The notes under the pieces: generated by a model | What the model was told of the DNA's origin: nothing | Databases searched by the model: none | The model's input: the letters and a program-made list of their open reading frames with translations, nothing else | Shown here: in pieces, positions 46,228 to 55,989 of the stretch | How positions within the stretch are numbered: position 1 is the stretch's first letter | Layout of the letters: each line of letters begins with the position of its first letter | Assembly (NCBI RefSeq): GCF_006175995.1 | Contig: NZ_VDMB01000001.1 | Location: 62,001-126,000, forward strand | Reading direction: 5' to 3' | DNA: 64,000 bases | From: Desulfobotulus mexicanus | GTDB lineage: Bacteria; Desulfobacterota; Desulfobacteria; Desulfobacterales; ASO4-4 | Position numbers and translations under genes: made by a program

Positions 46228-47514
46228 TCAGGAATCCTGCCATGGCTCCCGTATGTCGCAGCAGAAGATGATGCTGTATCCGGATTCGTCATTGCTGATC
46301 ATTCTCGAAAGGGTGACACAGAGTCCGTCCTGAAAAAATGATCGGTAAGGACGGGTCCGGCAGGTTTTTCCAGGATAGCGCAGGGCATTTTTCAGGTAGG
46401 GCCGGAAAAGATTGTCCCTGGCTTTGCCGGGAATCAGGGGCATTAGGGAGGGAGGCGGAGCCTTGGATGCAGCTTCTGGGAATGCAGGTTCTCCCAGAAG
46501 GTGTCCCTCGGAAGTGAGGCAGAAACAGCGAAGCACATCGGGGTGATCAAGGAGATTTTTGCATGCATCCATAAGACTGCTTCCTTTGGCAATGGCATCA
46601 CAGCCTTTACTGAAGGCTTCCCCCAGCAGGGCATACCTGTCGTGGTTTTTTTCTTCTGACAAGGCGTTATTTTTATGATGGTTTCTGTAAAGATTTCCCC
46701 AGCCTTTGAAATCAAAGGATGGGATTGATGCAGGCCTTTCAAAATAATAGCCCTGGACCAGATCCGCTCCTGCCTCAAGGACGATGACAGCCTCTTCTTC
46801 GCATTCAACTCCTTCTACCAGCACAAGGCTTCCACTCTGCTGGAGCAGGGAAACCATACCGCAGAAGATATGCCTTATGCGGGAATTTTCCCTTGCATGG
46901 GCGATGAGATTTCTGTCTAGCTTAACTATCTGGGGGTTAATACGCCATACCCGGTCAAAATGGGACCGGCCCGCACCGAAATCATCCAGAGCAATGTTGC
47001 AGCCGGTTTCCCGGTAAAAGGCCATGGCTGAATCAAGGAGAAGCGGGTCTTCTACTGGGTGTTCCATGATCTCAAGGACAATATTCTCGGGCCGGATGGC
47101 AAGTTTTGAGAACACTTCTTTAAGAAAGGGTCCATAACTGCGGCCATGGACAGCCACTTCATGGGCGATGTTGACGGATAACCAGAAATTATCCCTTTTC
47201 AGGCAAAGATAATTTTTTGCATGGAGCAGGCGGCAGATACGGTCTGCCAGCACAATGCGTTTCCGGTTTTTTCCTGCAAAAAGCTGGGGAGGAGGAATGT
47301 GGTTGCCCTGACTGTTCTGTACACGCACCAGGGCTTCCATGCCCACGCAGGCCTGATGGGCAGGACTGAAAACGGGCTGAAAAACCGATGACAGGGTGAA
47401 GCCTTCAAAACGGGCATACCAGCGGTCATCCCTTTCATAAAGGAAGGGTTCTATATCCACCAGCTCAAAGGAGTCTTTATCGACATAGTCATTGTCCAGC
47501 TGTACGATATTCAT
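46228..47514 (-). CDS. EAL-domain c-di-GMP phosphodiesterase, 428 aa
   Basis: The EAL domain is at about residues 40-265 with MEALVR (the EAL motif), Asn in WLSVNIA, EIMEHP, the Asp pair in IALDDFGAG, KLDR and VEGVECEEE, so the metal and catalytic residues are present. No membrane helix or receiver. The C-terminal 150 residues (ALLGEAFSKGCDAIAKGSSLMD...) resemble a small regulatory domain that I do not recognise. It lies between two sensors in the same orientation and opposes the GGDEF protein at 49954. Confidence 0.9.
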   Translation of the reverse strand: MNIVQLDNDYVDKDSFELVDIEPFLYERDDRWYARFEGFTLSSVFQPVFSPAHQACVGMEALVRVQNSQGNHIPPPQLFAGKNRKRIVLADRICRLLHAKNYLCLKRDNFWLSVNIAHEVAVHGRSYGPFLKEVFSKLAIRPENIVLEIMEHPVEDPLLLDSAMAFYRETGCNIALDDFGAGRSHFDRVWRINPQIVKLDRNLIAHARENSRIRHIFCGMVSLLQQSGSLVLVEGVECEEEAVIVLEAGADLVQGYYFERPASIPSFDFKGWGNLYRNHHKNNALSEEKNHDRYALLGEAFSKGCDAIAKGSSLMDACKNLLDHPDVLRCFCLTSEGHLLGEPAFPEAASKAPPPSLMPLIPGKARDNLFRPYLKNALRYPGKTCRTRPYRSFFQDGLCVTLSRMISNDESGYSIIFCCDIREPWQDS

Positions 47515-47566
47515 GGCGGTACGCTCACTCTTTTTAATATGCCTGTCCGCATCCGGATTTTCCGTT

Positions 47567-49654
47567 TCAGGATGTTCTGAAACGCCCCACCATGGCCTTC
47601 AGGGATTCTGCAAGGCCTGCCAGTTCTTCGGCTCCTTTTTTTACTCCGTGGCTGCCGGATTCCATGCGGGTGGCGGCCTGGGCCACCTCTGTGGTTTCAT
47701 GGCTGGAGTCCTTGATGCGCTCTGCGGAGCTTCCCACCTTTTTATTGACCTCGGAGATGCCCGCAGCGGCTTCGGCAATGTTGGAGGCCACCTCCTGCAT
47801 GGTAAAGGCCTGTTCTTCCACGGCGGCGGCAATGCTGGTCACAATATCCTCAATCTCGTTGATGATTTTTGTGATGCCGATGATTTCCTGCTCTGAGTTT
47901 CTGCTGCTTTCCTGAATGTCTTCAATGCGGGATTTGATTTCCTGGGTTGATTCTCCGGTCTGTCTGGCCAGTTCTTTTATTTCATTGGCAACAACGGCAA
48001 AGCCCCTGCCTGCCTCTCCTGCCCGGGCAGCCTCAATGGTGGCGTTCAGGGCCAGAAGGTTGATCTGGGCGGAAATGGCTTCAATGGCTTCGGTAACCTT
48101 GTCGATGCTTCGGGCAGAGGCTCCGAGGCTGGCCATGCGTTCCGAGGCGGAAGCACCCTCAATGGCGGCTTTTTTGGCAATGTCACTGGCACTGGAAGCG
48201 TTTCTGGCGATTTCTGAAATGCTGGCCGTCATTTCCTCGCTGGCTGCAGCAATGGTGGAAAGGTTACCCGAAGCCTGGGATACGGCGGCGGCCACATCCT
48301 GCATGTCCCGGCTGGTGCTGGAAAGGGAGATTTCCGTATTTTTTGAAAGGCTGCGGGTATGCACGGACTCTTCATCCATGCTGGCGGAAAGCCTTGTCAG
48401 TTCTTTAGCCGTGGTGCTGAGGTCCGCTGATTTATGGCTGATCTGCTGAACCATTTTACGGATATTTTCCGCAAAACGGTTGAACCATTCTGCCATTTCT
48501 CCCATTTCATCACGGGTTTTCACCTCAAGTCTTTTTGTAAGATCACCTTCGCCTTCCGCAATATTTTTAAGCAGAAGGGATGTTTCCCGGATGGGCCTTG
48601 TGATGGCCCTGATGATGAGGAAGGTGAGGATGATGGCCAGCGCAAGCCCTGCCGCAGCCATTTGTATGAGGGTTTTCATGGAACCCTGCACAATGCGGTT
48701 GGTCTGCCCGCCGCCTTCCATGGCATGTCCATGGGCTTCTTTCGAAAGTGCCGTGGCAAGGCTGAGAAGTTCCTGATAGGCAAGGGTCTGGGACTTTGCC
48801 GTTTCTACGGCTCCCTGCCGCAGGCGTATCAGGCTTTCAACGGAGCTGACATTGGTATCCAGAGCACCCATGGCAGTCCTGAGCTGTTTGAGGTTCTGGG
48901 GCTGGCGGGTTACTTCCACAAGTTTCGTCATGGTTTGGTGCAGTCTTCGGATTTCGGGGAGAAGGGCATAAAGGGCCTCGCTGTCTCTGCGGGATTCCGC
49001 CTTCCAGAGGGCCGCATACAGGGCATTGCCGCTGCTTAAGATATTGCTGCCCGCCTGAATGCGGTCATGGCGGATCTGCAGTTCCTCTTCGGAAGCCAGA
49101 TCCAGGCCCGCCCGGACCATGCCCCTGTCACCAAAGGCTGAGGAAAGTTGCTGCACCATGGCTTCTTTCTGCATGCTGTTGTATGCGGTGATGTTTTCAA
49201 TGAAAAGGTGGGCGGATCTTGCAACGGCCTTATGGTTTTCACTGATGCTTTCCGCAGCACTCCGGGAGCGCTTCATTAAATCCTGATATCGGGAAAGAAT
49301 GCTTTCCATCTCCTGCATTTTTTTTGAAAATTCAGGATTTTTTCTTTCAAGGCCGGTTTTTCTTCCTTCCAGGACGGTTTTCATGGCCAGATCCGAGGCA
49401 TTAACCGCAGCCTTGAAATCGTTTTCATTGCCGCTCAGTTCATAGGCGGCCATGTGATAGCCGGTGGCTGTCACCTCGGCATAGATGCTGTTGGCAGAGG
49501 ACCACTGGGGGAGATTGTCATGGATGAGTTTGTCTGTCTGGGAGCGGATATTTCCAAGATTGACGGCCGCACCAAGGCTCATCAGGAAAAGGATGAACGT
49601 AAGAATGCCAAAGCCTGCAAAAAGTCTGGTGCGTAATTTCAATGTTTTTAGCAT
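47567..49654 (-). CDS. Methyl-accepting chemotaxis protein with HBM-like sensor and HAMP, 695 aa
   Basis: Helix at about 9-31, a long helical sensor with [18 protein letters not shown], a helix near 330-352, HAMP ([22 protein letters not shown] in part), then the signalling domain with [17 protein letters not shown] and [21 protein letters not shown]. The sensor motif is shared with the proteins at 41101 and 49954. The ATG at 49654 is chosen for its AGGAGG five bases upstream. No CheR-binding tail. Confidence 0.92.
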   Translation of the reverse strand: MLKTLKLRTRLFAGFGILTFILFLMSLGAAVNLGNIRSQTDKLIHDNLPQWSSANSIYAEVTATGYHMAAYELSGNENDFKAAVNASDLAMKTVLEGRKTGLERKNPEFSKKMQEMESILSRYQDLMKRSRSAAESISENHKAVARSAHLFIENITAYNSMQKEAMVQQLSSAFGDRGMVRAGLDLASEEELQIRHDRIQAGSNILSSGNALYAALWKAESRRDSEALYALLPEIRRLHQTMTKLVEVTRQPQNLKQLRTAMGALDTNVSSVESLIRLRQGAVETAKSQTLAYQELLSLATALSKEAHGHAMEGGGQTNRIVQGSMKTLIQMAAAGLALAIILTFLIIRAITRPIRETSLLLKNIAEGEGDLTKRLEVKTRDEMGEMAEWFNRFAENIRKMVQQISHKSADLSTTAKELTRLSASMDEESVHTRSLSKNTEISLSSTSRDMQDVAAAVSQASGNLSTIAAASEEMTASISEIARNASSASDIAKKAAIEGASASERMASLGASARSIDKVTEAIEAISAQINLLALNATIEAARAGEAGRGFAVVANEIKELARQTGESTQEIKSRIEDIQESSRNSEQEIIGITKIINEIEDIVTSIAAAVEEQAFTMQEVASNIAEAAAGISEVNKKVGSSAERIKDSSHETTEVAQAATRMESGSHGVKKGAEELAGLAESLKAMVGRFRTS

Positions 49655-49836
49655 CACTGCCTCCTCTGGGGAAAAAACAAGGTTATCTGCCTCCTTAAAG
49701 GAAGCTTCTATGAAGACTTAGCAATAAGTATTCCACAGAGAAGAAGCACAAGATGCCTTTGATGGCGGGGGAATACGCTGTTCAGGGTTGTGGTTTTTGC
49801 GGGGGGAGTCAGTTTTTTTTACATGGTGTAAGGGGG

Positions 49837-49867
49837 GCTGATTGCAGGGGGGCACCCTGCAATCAGC
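49837..49867. terminator. 13-bp perfect hairpin
   Basis: GCTGATTGCAGGG pairs with CCCTGCAATCAGC across a 5-base loop, downstream of the GGDEF gene stop on the minus strand. No T-run follows. Confidence 0.6.
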
Positions 49868-49953
49868 AGTGACCTGATGAATAAAAATGTGCGCCGCAGC
49901 ACGGCGTGGGTTGCTGTTCTGACCGGACATGGCTCTTTCCAGAGTGGACAGGA

Positions 49954-51954
49954 TTATATCTGGCCAGTGGCTGCTTCTTCAGCATAACGGCAGACCCGGT
50001 TTCTGCCCGAAGCCTTGGCTGTATACAGGCCCCTGTCCGCAGCACGTATCAGCCCTTCTGGATCATCTGCATCATAGGGATACACGGCAAGGCCCATGGA
50101 AACGGTGATGGATATTTTCCTGCCATCTTCCGTTTCTGTGGGTCTGAGGGCAACCTCTCTGCGGATTTCTTCGGCCCTTTTAAGGGCTGAGTCCGGGCAG
50201 AGGCCCGGCAGGATGAGGAGGAATTCCTCGCCGCCGATGCGGCAGGCCACGTCATCTGCCCTCACATCCTGTTTCAGAAGGGAGGCGAGATGCATGAGTA
50301 CAAGATCGCCGGTTTCATGGCCATGGGTATCATTGACCTTTTTAAAATGATCCGCATCCAGCAGAAGAAGGCTGAGGCAGCAGTTTTTTCGATGGCAGCG
50401 TAAAAATTCCCGGCGCAGGGTTTCTTCCATGTATCTGCGGTTATAAAGGCCTGTGAGGGCATCGGTAATGGATTCCATGCGGAGTTTTTCCATAAGATGC
50501 AGGGCATTGAGGCTGGCGGTAAGGTGGTCCGCCACGTTTCTGGCAAGGGCTGCACCTGCGGCCTGCCTCTGCATGGGAAAGCCGTGGCGGAATCTGATTG
50601 CCAAGAAGGCTGAGAGTCCTTCCTGGGGCTGAATTAAGTGAAAAAAGATCCCCTTTGTGTCCGCATCCCTTTGTTTGTTTTTTTTCTTGCTGCCAAGGCC
50701 TGCAATGTCCGGTGGTTTTTTCCCCCAGGCCTTTTGCCACAGGGGAGCGCCATCCCCGTCCATGAGGGTTACTATGCCGGATTCTTCATAAAAAAGCCTT
50801 CTGCACCCTTCAAGGGTGAATTCTGCCGCAGCCTCGGGTGTGGGAGCTTTCTGAAGTTTTTCCGCAAGGAGGCTGAGCTGGTTCATTTCCCTTCTCTGTT
50901 TTTCAAGGTGGGCCACCTGAACATAAAGAATAAAAAGGATGCAGATCCCTATAAATCCTGAAGGTACAAGAATTTTTACAAAACCGTCGGCAATGGTGCG
51001 GGTGCGGTTTCCACCCTGCATGGCATTTTCATGGGCCTGGTCCGCAATGCTGGCTGCAAGGCGGAACAGCTCGCCATAGGCTGCATTGTGATCATGCAGG
51101 GTTTTTGATACATTTTTTCTGATTTCAATGAGGTTTTTTATGGCAAGGCTGGTATCTTCCATGGATGCCATGGCCCTGTTCAGCAGCTCCGTATTATGGC
51201 GCTGCCGCGTGACAAGCAGGAGTTCTGCCATGCTCTGCTGCAGTACAGGGATGCGGGGAAGAAGGTGAGCCAGAAGGGAAGGGCTGCGGTGGACTTCGCC
51301 TTTCCACAACTCGTTTTCTATCATCCGGCCCATGTCCAGAATGCGGGAGCCTGCAAGAAGGCGCTGCTGGCGGATGACCAGCTCTTCTTCCGTGGAAAGG
51401 TTCAGTCCTTCCCGCAGCAGGGGTGTCCCTGTGAAAACCGATTCTATCTGTCTGTCCAGTTCTGCCCACTGCATGTCCATGTAGGCATGGATGTTCTGGA
51501 CAAAGGTCTGTGAAGCTTTTTGGGCTGCAAGATGGTTTTTCTCTATGCTTTCCATGGCATGTCCGATGTCGGAGAGGGCCTGGCTGTAGTTGTTCAGGGC
51601 CTTTTCCATTTCAAGGATCTGCCTTTGAAATGCATGGAGATTTTTTTGGTGGGACAGGGTCTTTCCATTTTCAAGAATCAGTTCGCAGGCAAGGATGGAT
51701 TGCCGGACCCTTTCCCATGCATCCGCATCTGCGTGAAGAATGTAGTTGAGTATATGGTAACCGGTGTGGGAGACTTCCTGATGGATCTGATGGCCGATCT
51801 GAAGCTGGGGCAGATTCTGTTTCATCAGAATTTCCGCATGGCTGCGGACCTGCATGAGGTTGAAAAATGCCATGCCCCCTGTCACCATGGCAAGGATGGC
51901 CAGGGCGGCAATACCCGTGAAAATACGCTGGCGCATTTCTGGTCCCGGCAGCAT
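49954..51954 (-). CDS. HBM-sensor diguanylate cyclase (GGDEF), 666 aa
   Basis: Helix at about 10-32, a helical sensor of about 300 residues with SMAELLLVTRQRHNTELLNRA, a helix near 335-355, a GAF-like domain (about 385-500) and a GGDEF domain (about 510-655). The active-site motif is RIGGEEFLLILPG, and RADD just before it is an intact inhibitory RxxD site. Other landmarks are TDALTGLYNRRYMEE, DADHFKKVNDTHGHETGD and VSMGLAVYP. It should make c-di-GMP with product feedback. The sensor resembles those of the two chemotaxis proteins. AAGGAAG precedes the ATG. Confidence 0.93.
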   Translation of the reverse strand: MLPGPEMRQRIFTGIAALAILAMVTGGMAFFNLMQVRSHAEILMKQNLPQLQIGHQIHQEVSHTGYHILNYILHADADAWERVRQSILACELILENGKTLSHQKNLHAFQRQILEMEKALNNYSQALSDIGHAMESIEKNHLAAQKASQTFVQNIHAYMDMQWAELDRQIESVFTGTPLLREGLNLSTEEELVIRQQRLLAGSRILDMGRMIENELWKGEVHRSPSLLAHLLPRIPVLQQSMAELLLVTRQRHNTELLNRAMASMEDTSLAIKNLIEIRKNVSKTLHDHNAAYGELFRLAASIADQAHENAMQGGNRTRTIADGFVKILVPSGFIGICILFILYVQVAHLEKQRREMNQLSLLAEKLQKAPTPEAAAEFTLEGCRRLFYEESGIVTLMDGDGAPLWQKAWGKKPPDIAGLGSKKKNKQRDADTKGIFFHLIQPQEGLSAFLAIRFRHGFPMQRQAAGAALARNVADHLTASLNALHLMEKLRMESITDALTGLYNRRYMEETLRREFLRCHRKNCCLSLLLLDADHFKKVNDTHGHETGDLVLMHLASLLKQDVRADDVACRIGGEEFLLILPGLCPDSALKRAEEIRREVALRPTETEDGRKISITVSMGLAVYPYDADDPEGLIRAADRGLYTAKASGRNRVCRYAEEAATGQI

Positions 51955-52034
51955 GGGGGGCTTCCTTTCAATTATGGTAATTGTTCAGCACAATTTTAGG
52001 TTTAATAGCTGTCAGACAGGTGCACAGGCACCCA

Positions 52035-52158
52035 AGCTATTTGCCCGTGACGCACTCCGGCACTCAAGTTTCAAAAGCCCATTGTTTTCATCGCAGGCTT
52101 TGGGTTTTTGGCTTGAGTGCCGGAATCCGAAACGATTGCAATGTCACTTGCAAATAGC
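52035..52158. repeat. Dispersed repeat, copy 2, with an inverted mate
   Basis: 52124-52154 matches the reverse complement of 18724-18754 (30/31). Together with 52035-52068 it forms a long imperfect inverted repeat (GCTATTTGC..GTGAC and CCGGCACTCAAG in both arms) around a 45-base centre. It fills the gap between the GGDEF gene and the receiver gene. Confidence 0.7.
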
Positions 52159-52218
52159 CAGGATGCCTTGCAGCGGTACGAAGCTGTTGAAATTACAGCG
52201 GTGGAAATTCTGAATAAG

Positions 52219-52662
52219 CTAAAACCGCATGCTCTTTTCCAGTTTGTCCAGCCGGGATCGCTCTTCGGCCCTCCGGATACGGGCTTTCCTTGCCCTTTTG
52301 ATTTCTGCGGCCTCTTTTATTTTTTCCACCAGATCCTTGAAGTCATAGGGCTTCAGGGCATAGTCAAAGGCACCCCGCTTCATGCCTTCCACAGCGGTTT
52401 CCGTGGAGCCGTGGCCCGTCAGAAGGATCACTTCCGTTGAGATATGATCGGTCTTGATCTGCCGTAGCACCTGAAGTCCGTCCATGCCGGGCATGCGGAT
52501 ATCCAGAATCAGCACGTCATAGGGCCGGGTATCCAACATTTTCAGGCCGTCCTGACCACTATGGACTTCGTCGGCCTGAAAGCCTGCGGCGTTGAGTCTC
52601 ATGCAGAGTATTTCCGTAAAGTCCTTTTCATCGTCCACCACAAGGATGCGGATGGGTTCCAT
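52219..52662 (-). CDS. Receiver protein paired with DASS carrier, copy 2, 147 aa
   Basis: A receiver domain (IRILVVDDEKDF, Asp54 in VLILDIRMPGMDG, LLTGHGSTETA, Lys in DYALKPYDF) plus a 28-residue charged helical tail with AEERSRLDKLEKSMRF. The same tail, with few changes, ends the paralogue at 58882; a similar AEER helix ends the SulP-REC fusion. No DNA-binding domain. It lies downstream of a DASS carrier and a small membrane protein, so I infer an effector on the carrier rather than on transcription. Confidence 0.9.
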   Translation of the reverse strand: MEPIRILVVDDEKDFTEILCMRLNAAGFQADEVHSGQDGLKMLDTRPYDVLILDIRMPGMDGLQVLRQIKTDHISTEVILLTGHGSTETAVEGMKRGAFDYALKPYDFKDLVEKIKEAAEIKRARKARIRRAEERSRLDKLEKSMRF

Positions 52663-52825
52663 GGATGTCTCCTTTCTGTGCAGCCCTTTGGGCTGTCTGT
52701 TTTTAAGGCTGCTTCAGAGATTAAATGTGACTTTAAATTGAATCTTCACCCCGGCTGCCGGTTTTGAAAATCTCAGCCACCGGGAGATAAGGGGGGGCAG
52801 TAGCTGGCCTTAGAAAGCCTGCGTT

Positions 52826-53083
52826 TTATCCAGCGGAGCCTGAGGCAAAAAAATCCCAGATCAGTGGATAAAGATAATAAAGAATCATCAGAATGGCCAC
52901 ACTGAGGGGCCAGAACCATGATTTTTTAATGATTGCAGGGTTCCATGTGTTTTTACCCCTGGGCAGATGATGCAGGGGACGGAGGAGATCATAGAGGTGA
53001 TCTGCCTCGCTTTTAATTTTCTCATCATTTTTCTTTTCGTCATCTGAAAAATCTTTCAAGTTTTTTTCTGCATCTCTGCCCAT
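52826..53083 (-). CDS. Small one-helix membrane protein, 85 aa
   Basis: A charged N-terminal half (EKNLKDFSDDEKKNDEKIKSE in part) with HLYDLLRPLHHLPRGKN, then one membrane helix (FWPLSVAILMILYYLYPLIWDFF) near the C-terminus, shown only in part here. AAAGGAG precedes the ATG, 18 bases after the DASS stop, so it is co-transcribed. There is no counterpart in the other DASS-receiver copy. It could be a small carrier subunit or adaptor for the receiver; I do not recognise a family. Confidence 0.75.
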   Translation of the reverse strand: MGRDAEKNLKDFSDDEKKNDEKIKSEADHLYDLLRPLHHLPRGKNTWNPAIIKKSWFWPLSVAILMILYYLYPLIWDFFASGSAG

Positions 53084-53101
53084 GGGTAAGCTCCTTTTTT
53101 A

Positions 53102-54565
53102 TCAGTGTATGCCGATCAAAGGCCAGTAGAGAAGGGCCGCTGCCACGGATACAAGAAGCAGGATCAGGCACCAGGGTACGGCCACCTTGATGAAGTCGAT
53201 CTGGGTGAAATAGCCTGAGCTGTAGGCAATGATGGTTGGAGGACAGCCGATGACCAGCATAATGAAGGAGGTGGTCACAGGGGCCAGCAGGGCTACGGCC
53301 ACAGGAGACATGTTCAGCATGTCCGCCATGGGCAGGGTGATGGGCAGGGTCAGTGCCACCGCTGCGGAGTTGCTCATAAGGCTGGAGAGGAAGGAGCCGA
53401 AAAGTCCAAGGCCATAGAAAATGGTGAAGCTGCTTTTTCCTTCCAGCATGGGCAGAAGGCTTTCCGCAAGGAACTGGCCTGCTCCTGTCTGCAGCATGGC
53501 CATACCAAGAGAAACCCCGGCACCGAAGACAATCCAGGATTCCCAGGGGAATTTGTCGCAGATGGTTTTAAAGGAGACCCATCCGGGACCACAGAAACCA
53601 ACCATGGCAATACAGGCGGCAACACTGACATGCCAGCCCGTAAAGTCTCCCAGAAACCAGAGGACAAAGGTCAGAACAAAAACAATGCTGACCCCCAGTT
53701 CCGCCCTGCTCATGGGACCGGGGTCGTCCAGTTCAATGCCTTTGAGTTCCTTTTCTTCGGGTCTGAAAAGAAAATATACCACGGCCCAGGTGGCAACGGC
53801 CGTAAAGATACTGATGGGCATCTGGATGATGAGGTACTCCATAAAGCCGATAACTTTTCCCACGCCCGTGGTTTCCTCGGTATATCGGTAGAGGACTTCC
53901 AGGGCCAGCGGGTTACGACCGCCACCGATCATGGTGCCAAAGCCTCCTGCGGATGCGGCCATGGGAATGAGCATGAGAAAGAATTTTGGAAGTTTGTGCC
54001 CGCTGCCCGGTTTCATGCCCATGGCCATAAAAACAGGAACAAAGGCAAACACCATGATAACGGTGACCGTTGCATCGTGGAGAACCGTTGCCGTAAGGGT
54101 GCATCCTACAGCAAGAATAAAGCTTAATTTTTTGACATTGGTTCCTGCAAATTTCAGCAGATGATACATAAGCCGTCTGGCAAGGCCCACCTCGTTCAGA
54201 ATGACACCAAACATGATGATCATGAGAACAAACATTACCGCAGGGTTGGCATAGGGTGTCCATGCATCGTTTCTGCCCACAATGTCAAAGGCTATCATGC
54301 CGCCCCCGACACAGAGGGCTGTGACACCTATGGGCAGGGCTTCTGTGGTCCATAGAACAAGAATGGTGACCAGAAGGGCCAGCAGTCTGTGGCCTTCGGG
54401 AGAGAGATTTTCCGGTGTGGGAAGAAGATAGACAAAGATACCCAGAGCAACGGCAATGGTGCATTTGATGATGATGCTCATGCCGGACTGCGGGGGACTT
54501 TGGGGTTCCTCATGGTGGTCAACGAGGCGGTTGGGGGGCGGGGTCGCATGATCCTGGGCTCCCAT
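53102..54565 (-). CDS. DASS (SLC13)-family anion carrier, copy 2, 487 aa
   Basis: Eleven to twelve helices with the DASS layout. The second substrate loop reads LMSNSAAVALTLPITLPMA; the first repeat has LHDATVTVIMVFAFVP in place of the usual Ser-Asn-Thr motif and GTMIGGGRNPLALE nearby. DASS carriers use sodium to import dicarboxylates, sulfate or related anions; sulfate is plausible in a sulfate reducer. The start at 54565 has AAAGGAG. It is near-identical over long stretches to the 59406 gene, so one is a duplicate of the other. Confidence 0.92.
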   Translation of the reverse strand: MGAQDHATPPPNRLVDHHEEPQSPPQSGMSIIIKCTIAVALGIFVYLLPTPENLSPEGHRLLALLVTILVLWTTEALPIGVTALCVGGGMIAFDIVGRNDAWTPYANPAVMFVLMIIMFGVILNEVGLARRLMYHLLKFAGTNVKKLSFILAVGCTLTATVLHDATVTVIMVFAFVPVFMAMGMKPGSGHKLPKFFLMLIPMAASAGGFGTMIGGGRNPLALEVLYRYTEETTGVGKVIGFMEYLIIQMPISIFTAVATWAVVYFLFRPEEKELKGIELDDPGPMSRAELGVSIVFVLTFVLWFLGDFTGWHVSVAACIAMVGFCGPGWVSFKTICDKFPWESWIVFGAGVSLGMAMLQTGAGQFLAESLLPMLEGKSSFTIFYGLGLFGSFLSSLMSNSAAVALTLPITLPMADMLNMSPVAVALLAPVTTSFIMLVIGCPPTIIAYSSGYFTQIDFIKVAVPWCLILLLVSVAAALLYWPLIGIH

Positions 54566-54689
54566 GGTATAAACTCCTTTCACACAATCTTCTGTTTTAT
54601 TTATGCTTCCCTGAACAGGGAAGGATGGTTGAAGAAAGGCCTGAATTCTTGAAGCTTTTTTATTTCAGGCCGCTTTTTAAGGTTTTTTG

Positions 54690-54706
54690 TGCAAGGATGA
54701 TACCGG
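54690..54706 (-). promoter_or_regulatory. Weak sigma-54-like promoter before DASS copy 2
   Basis: On the minus strand CCGGTATCATCCTTGCA has GG and GC ten bases apart and a TTGCA -12 element, about 126 bases upstream of the ATG. The -24 side is poor (GGTAT instead of GGCAC). Confidence 0.3.
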
Positions 54707-54877
54707 AAGGAGCTTTTCTGGCTTTTTTTAAAAGCAGTAAAGTTGTTTACATTTCTTTTTTTGAATTGGGATTCCCTGAAGGTGGCGAAGATGGGGATTT
54801 TTATGGTTTGAAGGATCTGACATTATTTTTTTGGGAAGGAAAAGCAAGGGGTATAAAGATGGGAGAAGGCAGGGGCT

Positions 54878-54934
54878 GAATTGAAAAGAAAGCCGACACT
54901 TTTTTTGGGGCCTTGTCAGCACTTTTTACACTTT
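54878..54934. repeat. Direct repeat A, copy 1 (about 56 bp)
   Basis: Starts TGAATTGAAAAGAAAGCCGA and runs to TTTTTACACTTT. Nearly identical to 58522-58578 in the same orientation. The pair brackets the TacAT-like genes and the broken chemotaxis gene. Confidence 0.8.
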
Positions 54935-55005
54935 CTGATGACTACTCTGACCCAGCCACAGTCTGCTGGTCCAGTTGTTGTCTGGCCCATGGTGGGGGCT
55001 TTCAT

Positions 55006-55130
55006 ACGACTCTGTGATGTAGGGGTACCCTTTACGGGTGCTAAGCCAACAATCATAAAATCTGGTCATGTAATCTCCATGACTTAAAGTTCCTATGGCT
55101 GAAAGACAGTGGTAATCAGATTACTTTATG
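55006..55130. repeat. Direct repeat B, copy 1 (about 125 bp, imperfect)
   Basis: ACGACTCTGTGATGTAGGG ... ACCCTTTACGGGTGC ... ATGGCTGAAAGA ... GGTAATCAGATT. Matches 56126-56249 in the same orientation and brackets the toxin-antitoxin pair. Confidence 0.7.
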
Positions 55131-55177
55131 GGAGAATCATGCATGGGAAGCTTTGATGAATGCGGATGGATGTGAAG

Positions 55178-55708
55178 CTAAGAAAATAAAGTATCAAGTG
55201 TTTTTATGGGTATGTACATTCTGATTTTTTGATTATGGTCGCATAGTTTCTCAAAACCGTATTTTGTATAAAAGCTTTGGGAAGATTCATTAAGGCAATC
55301 TACAATAACGGCATAGGCAGGAAGGTATGCATTTGCTTTCCATAAATATTCCAAGGCTTTTATCAGCGTTATTTTTCCTAACCCATAACCATGACATTCT
55401 TTGTGAACTGCAAGTTGAGCAATCAAAAATACAGGAACAGGATAAAGTGGTAATTTTTTAGCATGATTGACAGGCAGGGTTTCACGAGAGATCGTGTTAG
55501 GAGAAACCGTGAAAAAAGAACAGATCAGATGCTTTTGATTTGCTAAAATATCCTTTGCAGGGAGTACCATTGTACGGCTGATACCTGCTTTCATGTGTTT
55601 GGCAGCGTGGTTTTTTATAAAATAATTCAGCTCTTCTTCCCCACAATCAAAAGAAAGCCGATCATGTGAATTCTTGTTCAGTTCTTTAAAAATCTTATTA
55701 CAGAGCAT
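55178..55708 (-). CDS. GNAT acetyltransferase toxin, TacT-like, 176 aa
   Basis: N-terminal FDCGEEELNYFIKNHAAKH is characteristic of TacT-type toxins. The acetyl-CoA loop follows the strand VFLIAQLAVHKECHGYGLGK, and the C-terminal SSQSFYTKYGFEKL completes the GNAT core. Such toxins acetylate charged tRNA and stop translation. The ATG at 55708 overlaps the antitoxin stop. The DNA is distinctly AT-rich compared with the DASS genes, a sign of transfer. Confidence 0.9.
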   Translation of the reverse strand: MLCNKIFKELNKNSHDRLSFDCGEEELNYFIKNHAAKHMKAGISRTMVLPAKDILANQKHLICSFFTVSPNTISRETLPVNHAKKLPLYPVPVFLIAQLAVHKECHGYGLGKITLIKALEYLWKANAYLPAYAVIVDCLNESSQSFYTKYGFEKLCDHNQKIRMYIPIKTLDTLFS

Positions 55709-55974
55709 CAAAACCCTTTTTCTCTGGCAAAGACAGCAGCCTTTGATAAAGCCTCATTGGGTTTTTGAGCTTTCTCACAAGCAGAAATAAAATTATCAAA
55801 AATATTATCTTCTACAATGATACTTTTGTGCTGTTCCAAGACCTGTGTGGCATTTTCATCCATTATTTTGACAATATATTCTGTAAGGTTTTTTAAACCT
55901 AAAAGAGTGGATGCCTTTTCTGCTTTTCTTTTTATTTTTTCATCAAGTCTTATGTCTAATCTTGCCGTTGGCAT
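55708..55974 (-). CDS. DUF1778/TacA-type antitoxin, 88 aa
   Basis: A ribbon-helix-helix start (TARLDIRLDEKIKRKAEKAS) and the DUF1778 body (LLGLKNLTEYIVKIMDENA) followed by a toxin-neutralising tail. The ATG at 55974 is preceded by AAGGAGACTGAA; an upstream in-frame start falls inside the palindromic operator and is less likely. It binds the GNAT toxin and represses the pair. Confidence 0.9.
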   Translation of the reverse strand: MPTARLDIRLDEKIKRKAEKASTLLGLKNLTEYIVKIMDENATQVLEQHKSIIVEDNIFDNFISACEKAQKPNEALSKAAVFAREKGF

Positions 55975-55989
55975 TTCAGTCTCCTTTTT

